This document shows positions 37,580 to 48,871 of a DNA stretch of 64,000 bases, in pieces (within the stretch, counting starts at the first letter, position 1; each line of letters begins with the position of its first letter). A program made the position numbers and the translations under genes. Origin of the DNA: Halichondria panicea (taxonomy: Eukaryota > Porifera > Demospongiae > Suberitida > Halichondriidae); the NCBI RefSeq assembly GCF_963675165.1, contig NC_087378.1, positions 2,403,525 to 2,467,524 of the forward strand, in the 5' to 3' direction. The notes beneath the pieces were generated by a model that was not told the origin of the DNA, did no database searches, and saw only the letters and a program-made list of their open reading frames with translations.

Positions 37580-38113
37580 ATGGGCCTCTACTGCTGTTTG
37601 TGTGCGAATGAGTCTCTGGACAACCGAAGGCGAAAGAAGCTCAATGGTCATAGCTGTTCTGAAGCAAGAGAAGTACTTGTGCAGCTCCTTCCAGTACCTC
37701 TGCATTGCATCCCTGAAACTAGTGCTAGTGACAGTATATTGTGTCACCAGTGCGAGAAACAACTGAAGAATGTCCATGCTCAACAAGAAAAGCTATGCAA
37801 GGTAAAGAAGGAAGCAACAGAGCTAATAAATGGTCTGCTTTCAAGACATGCAGAAGATAACTTATTACCACCACCGCCAAAAAGAAGTAGAGTTATGCAG
37901 GAACCCCCCACACCACCCATTCCATCATCTGTTTCAGCACCAACCATTTCATCAGTGTCAGCAGCAACCATTCCACCAGTGTCAGCAGCAACCATTCCAT
38001 CAGCGTCAGCAGCAACCATTCCACCAGTGTCAGCAGCAACCATTCCATCAGCGTCAGCAGCAATGTCAGCAGCTAATCTACGAACACTGATGAAGGCATA
38101 CCCCAATGAATAA
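37580..38113 (+). CDS. Cys-rich ORF of an inserted mobile element
   Basis: A 177-codon ORF. The N-terminal ~85 residues have paired cysteines (YCCLCANES and LCHQCEKQ) around a basic [10 protein letters not shown] segment, a zinc-finger-like arrangement. Then follow a Pro-rich segment with KRSR, and about five copies of an 8-residue repeat ([16 protein letters not shown]; 24-bp units, about 37940-38065). The last residues read antisense to the helicase sequence below, so the natural C-terminus has probably been lost at a rearrangement near 38095. By its pairing with a RecQ-like helicase I guess an Academ-type (AcademH) element; this is not proven. Confidence 0.5.
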   Translation: MGLYCCLCANESLDNRRRKKLNGHSCSEAREVLVQLLPVPLHCIPETSASDSILCHQCEKQLKNVHAQQEKLCKVKKEATELINGLLSRHAEDNLLPPPPKRSRVMQEPPTPPIPSSVSAPTISSVSAATIPPVSAATIPSASAATIPPVSAATIPSASAAMSAANLRTLMKAYPNE

Positions 38114-38114
38114 T

Positions 38115-39180
38115 GGTTCGTATGTCTGGGCAGTCAATACCCATTCCGAAAGCTGTTGTAGCAATCACTAAACGTAATGTGCTGTCAACTGAGGTGAAAG
38201 AATTCAACACATCTTCTTTTTTGCTAACAGAAAGCACTCTAGTAAATATGTCAACTAGTCGATGACCTTTAACATTGGGACATCCAGGTGAATCAGTTAT
38301 ATAGGATCCGAGACTGCATAATCACCATATATAAAGATGAGCAATCGGCATAACTTCGTACGTAAATCACTGTTTTAGGGTATGACTTCCGTTTTTCTCG
38401 AATTTCATCAGCAATTTTTTCACCAAGGCTTTCAACGTCAATCTTAGAGTGAACCTCATAAGAAATATTGTCTCGGAAAGGAGGGGAGGCAATTAAAGTA
38501 GGATCGTCCATACATAACCTTCTACTGACAATGTAAAATGTTTCTGTTGTAGAGGTAGCAGTAAGTGCGTGAACACCAACATTGTCTGGAATGAGGCTCC
38601 TTAAATCTCCAATCTCCGAAAAAGCGACTCGAAAATCATCTCCCCAGGTTTTAACACAATGGGCTTCATCAACTACTACTGCAACGAGATTCTTTATATA
38701 CGGTGGTGACAGAAGCATATTTCGAAAAATACCCTTCGCTAATATGCTCTCTGGGGAGATGAACACCAACTGAGCTTCTCCTTTCAGTACTCTGTTAATA
38801 GCACTACGGTCTGTCTGAGCTTCTCCAACGTATTCCACTGTCAATCCTCCAGCTGCATACTTTTTTTGTTGATCCATCATCAGCGAAGTGAGGGGACTAA
38901 TACAAAGTACAATGCTTCCAGATGTTCCTGCAAAACAGAAAAAGGCGTATATATAGGTACACTCATACAGCAATTTTAGTTCACCTTTCAATTGGTCAAA
39001 GGCCATAGGTAATGCAGCAAAGATTACTGACTTTCCATAGCCGGTTGGCAGTGACACAAATGTGTCCTTTCCTCCAATGATCGAATACGTTGCTTTCATT
39101 TGCTCTGGCTTTAAATAATGGATCCCAGTTGCTCTAGCACTCTCAATTATCACGTCTTGCATCTTCATGTGTCTTTCCAT
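38115..39180 (-). pseudogene. RecQ-like SF2 helicase, truncated and frameshifted
   Basis: Exon 1 is 39180-38995. Exon 2 starts at 38927 after a 67-nt GT-AG intron. Visible motifs: LPTGYGKS (Walker A), ISPLTSLMMDQ (Ia), VVVDEAHCVKTWG (II, DEAH), HALTATST (III), and after a frame change near 38315 also [13 protein letters not shown] (V) and [10 protein letters not shown]. Just where motif VI should follow, the sequence turns into the antisense of the Cys-rich ORF repeat region. The helicase is therefore cut off before its arginine fingers. RecQ-like helicases of this sort occur in AcademH and other invertebrate elements as well as in hosts; the position inside a LINE favours a mobile element. 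Confidence 0.75.
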
Positions 39181-39959
39181 AGTCTTGCACTATAATTATG
39201 TACTAAATCTTGAAAGTCATAAACTAAATGTGATTTTTGGCCACACCTGTACCCATTCAGTGATTGCATGAATTTCACCACACAGTGGGTAACACCCACT
39301 TAACACTACACTATTTGGTTAACACCCAATTATCACTACTAGGTTATCTAACCGCGGCACTTAGGGCCTGACACGAGTGGAGTTCACCCCAGACTCTTGC
39401 AAAGAGGCTGGAAATCGAGACTACCTCACACCATCCTGAAACTATATACATGCTTACCCTTTCCAGGTCAATCCCACACAATCTGGAACAGTTCCATCAC
39501 TTTAGTTTGCATCTGAGCCCAACCCACTAAATTAGCTTGATGTTATCTCCGCCCCCAATGAAGTGGCTATGGCTTGTAGAGATGGGCGTGGGTCAATGGC
39601 TGTGCACAAACTAACCATCGATTTTATGCCTTGCTGCTGCCTCGATGGAAGTATGTGTGGCCTTTAAAAGCTGCACTCGGGTCAACTAAGCTGCTTAGCA
39701 AGCATGTAGACTATTGTAGAGCTTGTGTCCACTTGTGAAGTGCCTGTGTACACAAATGGCTTGCTGCTTCCTCTTTGAAAATATTCTATGGCTACCAAGA
39801 TAGTCCAGAGGGTCTACCAATGGATACTACTCAGTCCTACATGCTGTATAGCTTGTTTTAAACCCTTTTTTTTTTAAGTGTCCTAATTGAACAGCTCAGC
39901 AGAACTTCAAAGGATAATCGCATTCATGATACTATCCAATCTGCCACAGAATCCAATAT
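39181..39959. other. Right part of the element inserted in the LINE
   Basis: No coding sequence recognised. Short direct repeats (GTTAACACCCA-type) lie at about 39285-39335. The right boundary of the insertion should lie between about 39860 and 39975, where LINE-like reading resumes. I could not identify terminal inverted repeats. Confidence 0.4.
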
Positions 39960-40860
39960 CATGCAACATTCACAAGTTGATAGCACACTCCCTCCCAGAT
40001 TGTTGTTGTAAAATTTACAACAGTAAAGGGTTACCCACCCTCCTATTCGGATCGGAGCTTTGGATGTTAACAAAAACAAAACTCCTAATGCTTGAGAGGG
40101 TGCACAGAAAAATCCTTAGAACTATCCAGGGACTCCCAACTAGATGCCCATCAACTGCCCTAAATTGCCTGCTAGGAACAGTTCCCATAAATAAAGCTAT
40201 TGTCAGCAGAAAACTTAACTTCGTATCTTCACTACTAAGCCTCGACTCTAGTTCACTAGCCTGTATAGTCCTGTTAAAGAGACTTGAAGACTATGGGCAA
40301 TCTAGCATAATACACTCTTGGGACCTTACCCTTGAGGAATATGCACTGCCATCTATCCCAGCTCTTAAAATCGCTTTACCCTGCTCTAAGCTCTCATAGA
40401 AGAACTCAAATATATCAACCAATGAATACGTACTTCTTGTGTGGATCAATCCCAATCTCTAAATGTGCGCCTAAGTCCATCACCAATGGCCGCATTTCTC
40501 ACACTGAATGGTCACCAAAGGGGACCGACAGATGCTGCAGAGATCGAACTTCAGAGTTAGATTGTAAGGTTTAGAGGCAGACGCGGCTAGGTTCAGGGGC
40601 AACATCTCTCCACTTCGCAAGTTATGCAACACTGCACCTGAGAACGCGTATCACTTCTCAATCGTCTGCCCAGCCCTCCAAGATATCCGTGACCAACAGC
40701 TGCCTCACAGCCTCAGGCTCCAGACATTATCGCTTCGTTAATTTCATCCCCAAATTTGTTATTTGACTTCCTCTTTGGAACAACCTGGATTGATGACATA
40801 ATTTTTATACGCACAAAAATTCGCAGTAAACTACCTCCACAAGTTGAGATCATGGCCAGT
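39960..40860 (+). mobile_element. LINE ORF2 C-terminal fragment (3' part)
   Basis: An open stretch with LPTLLFGSELWMLTK followed by LLMLERVHRKILRTIQGLP, typical of the segment after the RT domain of invertebrate non-LTR elements. From about 40590 it continues in broken frames with FRGNISPLRKLCNTAPENA and FSIVCPALQDIRDQQL. Together with 36793-37400 it forms one decayed LINE interrupted by about 2.5 kb. Confidence 0.7.
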
Positions 40861-41129
40861 ATCGGCTATTCTCCTGAAGCGGAGGCGACAAATAAGAAGA
40901 AGAACAGTACGCTGTGCAACGGTGACGGCAGCTTGCTATATACTCTACTGTGCAGCAGCGAAGGCAGGCTGACGTTATAGCTATTGATGACAATCGTTTC
41001 AATTCCTCTACTCAGGTGTCCACCTTTTGTTCTGTTTTCCAATCGCAGATGCAAGATATCTTTTGCCTTCCTCGGTGCCGGTGGTGATTACTTCCGTTCC
41101 TTAGTAGCTTTGGCTTTTTTCGGCAATCC

Positions 41130-41440
41130 CACCACACTCTTGCAGGTCACCTTGAGTTGTGCCTTCTTGTGAGAGAAGAGTGTCACCATCAATATAGAGA
41201 TTAATGTCGAACTGCCGCCTCACAACCAGATTGATGCCCAGCACACAGTTGGAGTGGTCCTGCTGCTGCTTGACTGCCATCACTACTAATGACTCTCGGA
41301 CTAAGTACTCTTCTGGAGGTTTCACCAATGCCTATTGGTCTTTAATACACCAGGGCATTTGTCCAAAGCAATTAGGCGACATGCAACAAACGCACTCAAT
41401 CCCTTTGGGTCGACATAGGATGTGCTGATTCTTTTGGCAT
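41130..41440 (-). mobile_element. Antisense LINE reverse transcriptase fragment
   Basis: Minus-strand reading gives VRRQFDINLYIDGDTLL then SQEGTTQGD, the RT motif region around TTQGD of a second, decayed LINE in the opposite orientation. Flanking frames contain stops. Confidence 0.6.
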
Positions 41441-41891
41441 TGGCTACAATGGATTCACATAGATCATCTATCGCCGGATGCACCCTTAAACGAACGAAGT
41501 ATTTTACTTCCTAGAGGCCTAGGCAGGTATAGCTATAGTACTCCCTGCATGGTCCAAGTGATATGGCACCTTGCCTATTATATTTAGTTCACTGTTCCAA
41601 ACAGACTTACAGCATTGCTGCATGTTTTTAGGCATGCAGCTAGAATAGCTAACAACCTACGACACCCCAGTGTATACATATCAATTGATTACGGCATTAT
41701 ATATAATTATATCAAGAAAACAATATTGTTTTACATCTCAACTATACACAAGAAAAACTATAGCTACTATAAATTGTTCAATAACCTTCAGAGTCAGTTA
41801 ACGTCTATACTACTAGCTAGAACTATTACTATATACTACAATAGTCACGCCAATGAGGTCTTCATTACTGAAACTTTAGAGTGCCATGCTC

Positions 41892-42744
41892 TCACCTTGT
41901 GCACACAACACAAGTCAATGTTCTTTTAGAGTCATAAGGAGGACACTGAATGCCGGTGCCGATGCAAGTGGCTCGAACATGGTAGAGTAAATTTCCATTT
42001 AAGTTAATATTCGACCCAGGAAGGGCCTTTTGCTCTTTATCGACACACACATATTGGCCACGAGATCGATCTCCAAAATTCGCTGCTGCCATTAAGTAGC
42101 CAAAGTACTCTATGGTCCAGTCGGTAGGGCAACTTGTCTTTGCAGGAATCATTAGTTTACTGCTCCGAACAGAATCATAGCACACAGCACACGGTGCATC
42201 GGTGTCATGTGTGCCAGCAGCGGGGAGTTCATACTCAGTTCCATATATTCGAGAGAAATCGTGTATATAGTTAGTACCGATAACGCCATAGTCCGGATCA
42301 TTAGGCAGGCAGAGATAGTTGGAACCCCCTCCTCTCTGATTGAAATATGCCCCGGCTACTCGCCCCGTGTAAACCAGTGCAGTTCCAGCGACAGTGGGAC
42401 AGGCATCATGGCCCCATCTGGTGAAAGTCACTCCAGCACCAGCTGCACGAGAGTAGGATAATAATGTTTAGCCTATAAGCTTAACGTTATATGATGGACA
42501 TGTATACTATACAAGTTATTCAAGACATAAATTATACGTCATGCCAGTCACCTGTAGGATTTTGCATAGCATTGACTGTCTCTTGATCGATTGTTTCCTT
42601 TGACTCTCGGGCCATGCTCTCTTCCTGCATGATTGCTGTGAGCATATCAATGATAGCACTCTCCTTGAAACGATTCATCGGCTTTGCTTGAAGAAGAGGC
42701 AGTAGTGCCAGTAAAGTGACAATGATGATGGCTTGAATCTTCAT
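41892..42744 (-). CDS. Secreted short-chain-collagen C4-like protein without collagen repeat
   Basis: Two exons, 42744-42552 and 42442-41892, join in phase (744 nt, 247 aa). Residues 1-20 form a clear signal peptide (MKIQAIIIVTLLALLPLLQA). A Glu-rich helical linker follows (about 21-65). The remaining ~180 residues match the C-terminal non-collagenous domain of sponge short-chain (spongin-type) collagens: VTFTRWGHDACP, AGAYFNQRGGGSNYLCLP, APCAVCYDSVRSS, TSCPTDW, YVCVD, IGTGIQCPP. There are at least nine cysteines in pairs. No Gly-X-Y repeat is present, so it cannot form a triple helix alone. It is probably an extracellular matrix or lectin-like protein. The flanks are repeat-rich with no neighbour of related role. 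Confidence 0.85.
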
Positions 42745-43614
42745 GATGAGGCTATTAGTCTTCTAGAGTCAGTCTTCAACTTGTGTTGGGCTGCTCAGGC
42801 TCTCCTTATATACACTGAAGACATTCGACTACCGGTATACTGGAACAGACATGCATAGAAGATTGGTATAATTATATTCTGAGAACAAAACTATACATGC
42901 ATGACAAGGTATTTTAATAACTTCCATGGAATGTAGAAATCTTATATCATTTACGAGAAATGTTTCAACTGGTTTGTAATATGGTTTGTAATATGCTGGT
43001 AATATCAACTGGTTTGTAATATGCGCTATAATGACAATGCATTACTATATGTGTTTCTATCAGGAGTGCACACGTGAATTAATTCAATCCTATATAGTTA
43101 TTAAACATCATCATTCAGGCTGGGGGCAATGCACAAATTTAGCTAAGGGGAGCGAGCGCCACTGCCCCTATGGTTAGCCTATAATATTGTGTGGCCATTC
43201 ACACTTTATGAGTCCTGTGACAAGCATGCACACATGATATAATCGAGACAATGCATGTTTATAGGAGGTACCATGCAGGATTCATGCACTCTGGTTGTAC
43301 ATAGGATTGATCTATATGGGCTTTAAAAGTCTCATGCAGGGACTATAGTATATAGCGCCCTTGCACAAATTAAAATGCATGGCAGTGGTACAATCAACAA
43401 GCTCCATTTATATGCTTGAAGATGACTCAGGAAGGAACCTGGCTGCATGTTTACATGAGGTCTTTAATATAAATCCGAGTTAGAATCCAGATTAAACTAA
43501 TCCGGGTTGGTGTATAAGCTCCAGATTCTAAAAATTGGCTTAGATGATACCAAGAGTGTATGATATATAATAATTATAGCAGAAACTGACTCTATAATTG
43601 TAGAATGTTGCAAG

Positions 43615-43700
43615 GAATGGTCGGGGAGAACCAAAAAGCGTGGAAACAAGAAAACGGGAGAGCCATATAATGCTAGTCCGTCACAACGTCATTTACATAG
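43615..43700. repeat. Diverged copy of the foldback-element arm
   Basis: Blocks GAACCAAAAAGCGTGGAAAC, ACAAGAAA and GTCCGTCACAACGTCAT resemble the arm at 52190-52306 in the same order, with many differences. Confidence 0.5.
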
Positions 43701-45255
43701 CCTCATTCCATACCCATTTTCTCCTATAATAGAACAGCAATCTTACTATCCATGCATATACATAGTGCTTTACAACATGCACTGTCCAAAAATGGTAAAA
43801 TTGAACTATATACAAGCACAACTCCAACTATGCCATGCAGATCGAGTGTATTAATTTTTGTGATGCAACTATAGAAGAGCATGAAGCTTCATTTTGATGT
43901 TCAAGGGTGGTATACTATCCTTAGAATGCCCAACAATTTCTAGTCGACGGGATCATTGATTAATTATACCCTATTATGCATGTACATGACCAGGGGCGAT
44001 CTTAAGACTTAGCTATATAGAGGGGATGCTCAGGGTGTGTAATAATGAGCTGCAAAATTTGGTCCACGCCCACGACCGTTGGTTACGCACCTTTTGTAGG
44101 CCACGCCTTAATCAGTCTTTTTAGTTCCCATGGACAAGAACAATGAAAAGTGTAGCAATTTCTTAGTTTTAGGCCGCTGGTGTATAGAGTTATTGTATAA
44201 CTGTCACTATTACCATTTACGTGCCAAATGATTCTCGCTTAAAATTTCAATTTCTGCTACCTCGCCCAATTCACGTGCATATTTCTGCAACAAGTTCTCA
44301 CCCGCTGACCTCAATTTTGGCCCTCTTTTTCCCCATTGGTCATTGGTAACCCAATCCAGCCACACCCAATACCTTAGTGAAACTCCTCCCCTTTTTCACA
44401 TAATGGCCTAAACATGCAGGGAATTCTTGATGTTTTTGGCGGCCTTAAACTACTCTTGGAACTGCGCAGGATGACACCTATATCATGACATGAGGTTGGT
44501 ACCAAACTGTAGCGTGCACTCTCAGGGGGCGCTGAAACCTTTAAAGTTTTAGAACAAGGCAAGGGCCCCTTCGAACCCTGGTTAAGGGGAGGTTTTTGTG
44601 TCCCCCTTAAGAACCCCGTTTGGGTGAGGGGGTGCGCCAAAACACGGCAAAAAATTACGCTTTACTACATGTCTCGATTTAGCAACTTTGTGTGCTCTCT
44701 GTGACATTTCTGATGGACGCAGTGCAGGGCAGGACACCTGTTCATGACTTAAGGCGTCAATGGCAGGTAAAGGGATAATTAATTAAGCTACATGTAGATC
44801 ACTTGCATTAGTAGCGTATAGTTTCCTCTCTGACCAGCAGTTCAAGACGGCAGTGATGGGTGAACCAGCTATATAAATCTACTTCATGCAGAGTCTGGAG
44901 ATGGGGTACTGGAGCACTCCTCTGTGCATCTGCAGGACAGTCATGGTATGGAGATAATTAGATGTACTGCATGGAAGGTACAGTGATACGTTAGGCTATA
45001 CATTTATATGTATAACCCTATTAAGTGAAGGTATACTGGTGTATAAGTAGGGTACGTGTGTATCCATGCAGGTTACTTATTCACAAGTGGATAAAACGAG
45101 CGTTTTTTTTAAACACATCATAATTAGATATACTCCAGCTAGAAAGAAATTGCTCTTCCAAGAGTCTGCTCTGAGAATGAGGAACAAGGTTGGATTGATC
45201 CCTAGAATTTAATTGCTGACTTTATTATATATTGTACTAATGTTCTAGGAAACTC

Positions 45256-45418
45256 GTGTCATAACACACTAATTATTCTGCGGAATCCACAGTGTCATAA
45301 CACACTAATTATTCTGCAGAATCCACAGAATTACACGTGTCATAACACACTAATTATTCTGCGGAATCCACAGTGTCATAACACACTAATTATTCTGCAG
45401 AATCCACAGAATTACACA
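45256..45418. repeat. Tandem repeat, four ~36-bp units in a two-step pattern
   Basis: GTGTCATAACACACTAATTA followed by TTCTGCGGAATCCACA or TTCTGCAGAATCCACAGAATTACAC alternate twice. A two-unit block has itself been duplicated. Confidence 0.9.
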
Positions 45419-45869
45419 GTGTAATGAGATATGCTATAGAGAACTTGAATTATCTCAGAGAGTCCATTCAGAGAATAAGGATGTATATACCTGGCTTCTA
45501 AAGAGCCTATAAGCAATAATTATAACTTAGCAGGAAACAGGCATTCATGCACCATAAACAATGAACCATTATGCAATGACAGTGGCTGTTACTATTGAGT
45601 ATACAGTGTAACCAGGACTCCTGATGTATGCAACTAATTATATTATTATATAGAAAATAATAGTCTAATGCTTAAATGTTGCACATGCATGTATATACTA
45701 TCTCTCACACATGCACTCGCACATGCAGCACAAACTATGCACAACATGTATAGTGTGCGCTATTATGTGCGCATGATATATAATAAATTATGCATAATAT
45801 AATTATAGATCTATATACGAGGATAGGGGATTAGAAAATGGAGCATGTGCACACACTCACTTCTGTATT

Positions 45870-45943
45870 ATGCTAGCTGTTTGCTGATCTTTAAATATAG
45901 TTGTTATGCTAGCTGTTTGCTGATCTTTAAATATATAGTTGAA
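45870..45943. repeat. Tandem duplication of ~37 bp
   Basis: TTATGCTAGCTGTTTGCTG plus ATCTTTAAATATA appears twice in direct succession. Confidence 0.85.
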
Positions 45944-46539
45944 TGCAAGACGTATATAATAAGTTGGTCAGTAATATTCATTTGGCCTTATAGTAAGTAG
46001 TTTTTACATAGCAGACTGTTTGTACTCATTCTATCTGTCTCCTTGTGATAGTTGGTTCATTGCATGGCCCATTACTTTACGTTTCTAATTTCCCTCTCTC
46101 TTAAATCTGCTCAAATAATATAACACACCTCTACAGTTAGCATTGCTGCATGGTAACAGGTATGCAACTAAAGCAGAAATAGCAATAACTACGACAAGAG
46201 CAAAGAATTTGTCTAACCCCGTCACGTAACGTTAATCAATTAAGACACATAAAAAAAAACAGCAACTGCATGTTTTTCAGAAACAGATGTATATAGTTTA
46301 GATTTCGTCATAATTATTTCGATCAAATAATCCCTAGCTACTGTCACAGTAAATTGTTAACCAAACACATAGCCACAGGAGACGTATACTAAATAGTGTA
46401 TGTTAACCATGTGCATTCATGCATCCACATAACAGGAATTTCACTAGTTGCATTCTGATAATAGCACCTCAAAGTCTATGAAAAGAAATGTATCTATAGA
46501 AGTGAGTAGGAGATGCACTCTTACGGTTAGGGCTAGCAC

Positions 46540-46800
46540 TTTGTGAACTATGGTCTTCAGTGGTATGCTTGTATATGCACTCTCCCCCATGTAAATCTAA
46601 TGTTCCACTAAGAACTAATTAATGAGGTTAATTCTTGTGTGGGCTGGGTGCATGTAATACAATATTAATTGAAGCAGATGTTTAAGTTCTGCATGGTAGA
46701 TACCTATCAAAGAACACCTGTGTTTGTTCCAAAGAATGTCATACATAAACTTGAAGCTAGATTATTGGTTACAACTTTCACATGCATGCTGCACGTATTA
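46540..46800. repeat. Direct repeat, copy 1, downstream of orphan exon
   Basis: About 250 bp are shared with 47183-47440 in the same orientation (GTGTGGGCTGGGTGCATGTAA, ACGTCATACATAAACTTGAA-like blocks), diverged by roughly 20-25%. The orphan exon 46871-47011 lies between the two copies. Confidence 0.75.
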
Positions 46801-46870
46801 TTGTAGCTTGAGATTATCCAACAAAACGACTGAACAGTACTTCGTATAGCACTCAGTCTGATTAACTCAC

Positions 46871-47011
46871 TTGCAGTTGAGGTTGTCCAGGTCCTGCTGT
46901 ATGTCTGCCGCATTGTTGGAGGGTGTCCCTAGCTTTTCCCCTGCATTGTTCAGGGAGGCCACACTTGCATTGAGCATGTGAGCCAATGCCAGACTCTTCA
47001 GCACACTCTCA
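46871..47011 (-). CDS. Orphan helical exon, gene unknown
   Basis: A 141-nt open stretch between a TGCAG acceptor (47012-47016) and a GTGAGT donor (46865-46870) on the minus strand. It reads SVLKSLALAHMLNASVASL.. then ..AADIQQDLDNLNC, amphipathic and coiled-coil-like, with one N-glycosylation sequon (NAS). Codon content looks coding. No partner exon is recognised on either side. It could belong to an extracellular coiled-coil protein or be a leftover exon copied with the repeats around it. Confidence 0.35.
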
Positions 47012-47182
47012 CTGCATATATAGGTATTGGAACAAACATGCATAGTACATGTTTGCTCGTGTACATGTTTGCTCGTGTACATGCTCGTGTACATGACATT
47101 GTTAGGGTCGTAGTATTTTGTATTAAGAAGCAGTGTTACGCTAGTTATAGTGTTAGTGTAATAGCTGAGAACCTCTAGCTGA

Positions 47183-47440
47183 GAACTATGGCCTCCAGTG
47201 GTATGCTGATATTCATGCACTCCCCCTTTTCATGTAAATCTAAGTATTTCACTGAAAACATGGCAAACTATTTCATTATTAATAGGCTACTATTATTGTG
47301 TGGGCCGGGTGCATGTAATACGATATTGAAGCAGAACTTACAGTAGATCATAATTATGTTTATTCCAAGAACGTCATACATAAACTTGAAGCTATACATT
47401 TTTAGCTACGAACTTTCCTGTACTGCATGCAGGGTATTAC
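47183..47440. repeat. Direct repeat, copy 2, upstream of orphan exon
   Basis: Partner of 46540-46800. A local GTTTGCTCGTGTACAT triplication lies just before it at 47045-47095. Confidence 0.75.
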
Positions 47441-47960
47441 ATGGTGTTCAATCAGAATGCAACGAAAACTAAGACGGGTAATTTTAAGCGTTTTCAGATT
47501 TTTCTTTGTTTTTAGGGTACAATTTTGGCGGATTTGTAGCAAATTCATTAGTTGTTAAATATGTATAAGTATGAGTTTTAAGGTTGAATGGAAAGTTTGG
47601 AGCCAGATAGCTTGTTTAGCACACTCTTAAACAAAAGTACAAAATTACATTAGAAAAAAGTTTTTTTTAATGCTTTTTATTATTTACTTAATTTAGCGTT
47701 AATTACAAATTCGCTAAAATTCGTACATGTTTATAATAGTAACAATAAGGAACCTTGAGATTTCAGTAAACGTCACTTTTATTTTCACTGTTGAAGTAGC
47801 CACTTCGGCTACAGTGTAGTAAAAACATAATTATTATTTCATCTTCTGCTTGATTGATTTCCCCCCCCCCCCCAGTGCTCTTGACAAAGTTAACCTCTCA
47901 CATTCCTCCTTCCAACGATCAAACTGTGAATATAGTTAGAGTGTGATTACATCAATTGTA
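47441..47960. other. AT-rich spacer
   Basis: No gene is seen. Contains a run of about 14 C at about 47861-47874. Confidence 0.5.
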
Positions 47961-48420
47961 TTAAATCTTAATGTCCATACAAAATGCGTGCTCGTCATTA
48001 AGGTGCCTTCTGAGGGAGTGTAGACGGCTACAGCTGAATGTGCAATGCCACTCTTTACATCTTATTGCTTTGGGTGTTCCATGTCCAGGGCATTTGGTCG
48101 GTTGCTGGTTTTTGTATGTGATATATCTTAATCGAATAGTTGGGCCATTCGGCCATTCTTCTCCGAAAGAGTCCTCATGTGCCTTGTAATGTCTGTATGC
48201 TTATGTAAAACTGTAGAGAATAAAAAACCATCTGGAAACTCACCGTTTTGTGTAGGTAGTGAAACATGCAGTGATGACTATTGTCAATGATCAGTGGGTG
48301 CCCCGTGTGTCACTGTATACATTGCCCACGCCATGTTTGGTGTGCAAATATTTCATAACATGCACTTGTGACATTTTGCAAGGATGTGGCAAGTGCAATA
48401 GGCACGCGTACCATTATAAT
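47961..48420 (-). pseudogene. C2H2-like zinc-finger remnant
   Basis: Minus-strand 48199-47961 is open and reads YRHYKAHEDSF .. CPGHGTPKAIRCKEWHC then TFSCSRLHSLRRHLNDEH, with C2H2-like spacing at its end (C-x3-C-x8-H-x4-H) and a His pair at its start. Further upstream (about 48410-48297) an in-frame piece ends VMKYLHTKHG, again finger-like, before a TGA. I see no intact gene. It may be a relic of a transposon or host zinc-finger gene. Confidence 0.35.
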
Positions 48421-48871
48421 TTTATGTATGACAATGCTTTTGACCATCACAGTAAAGCGATACCTCTTTTGTTGTTGATAGGCTCTAATATCATCATCAT
48501 TATTATGTATACCTCCTTAGCAGTACTAAAACATCAGATGTCTCACTCAAATCATGCACTCTCAGTCTGTTCACAAGCAGTCCCTTGGAGCACAACAGCT
48601 GTGAGTATTAAATATAAGTACCCTTAATAATTATTTTATCTAAATGTCAAAAAGCTTTTACATACGTATTACAGTAATATTGGTTACGTTAATGTATAAG
48701 CTTAAACAGTGTTTTTCGCGAAAAGTGTGTTCTGAGCACTATTCGATATTTACATCCTGAATAAATTTTATTTGCATAAACAGCGTAATTATATATAAGA
48801 TCAATAAGAGTCGCCTACTTTCATTTCAACTTGAATGTTGGTGCAATTGGTAATGGCAGTACGTTGCATAA

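Larger units (their letters stand above)
42745..46870. other. Repeat-rich intergenic region
   Basis: No gene supported. It holds short direct repeats at 42965-43025 (GGTTTGTAATATG), a diverged single copy of the foldback arm at about 43615-43700, a 4-unit tandem repeat at 45256-45418 and a 37-bp duplication at about 45870-45943. The longest ORF, 44374-44640 on the minus strand, shows no protein-like pattern. Confidence 0.5.

Noticed and set aside
37780-38106. Minus-strand ORF of Ala/Asp repeats
   Set aside because: It is the antisense of the 24-bp repeat region of the Cys-rich ORF.
44374-44640. 88-codon minus-strand ORF
   Set aside because: No domain, no splice context and low-complexity composition in a repeat-rich region.
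45256-45418. CRISPR-like array
   Set aside because: Only four units, no unique spacers, and the genome is clearly eukaryotic.
48259-48627. 122-codon plus-strand ORF with several cysteines
   Set aside because: It is antisense to the C2H2-like remnant and runs into AT-rich sequence.
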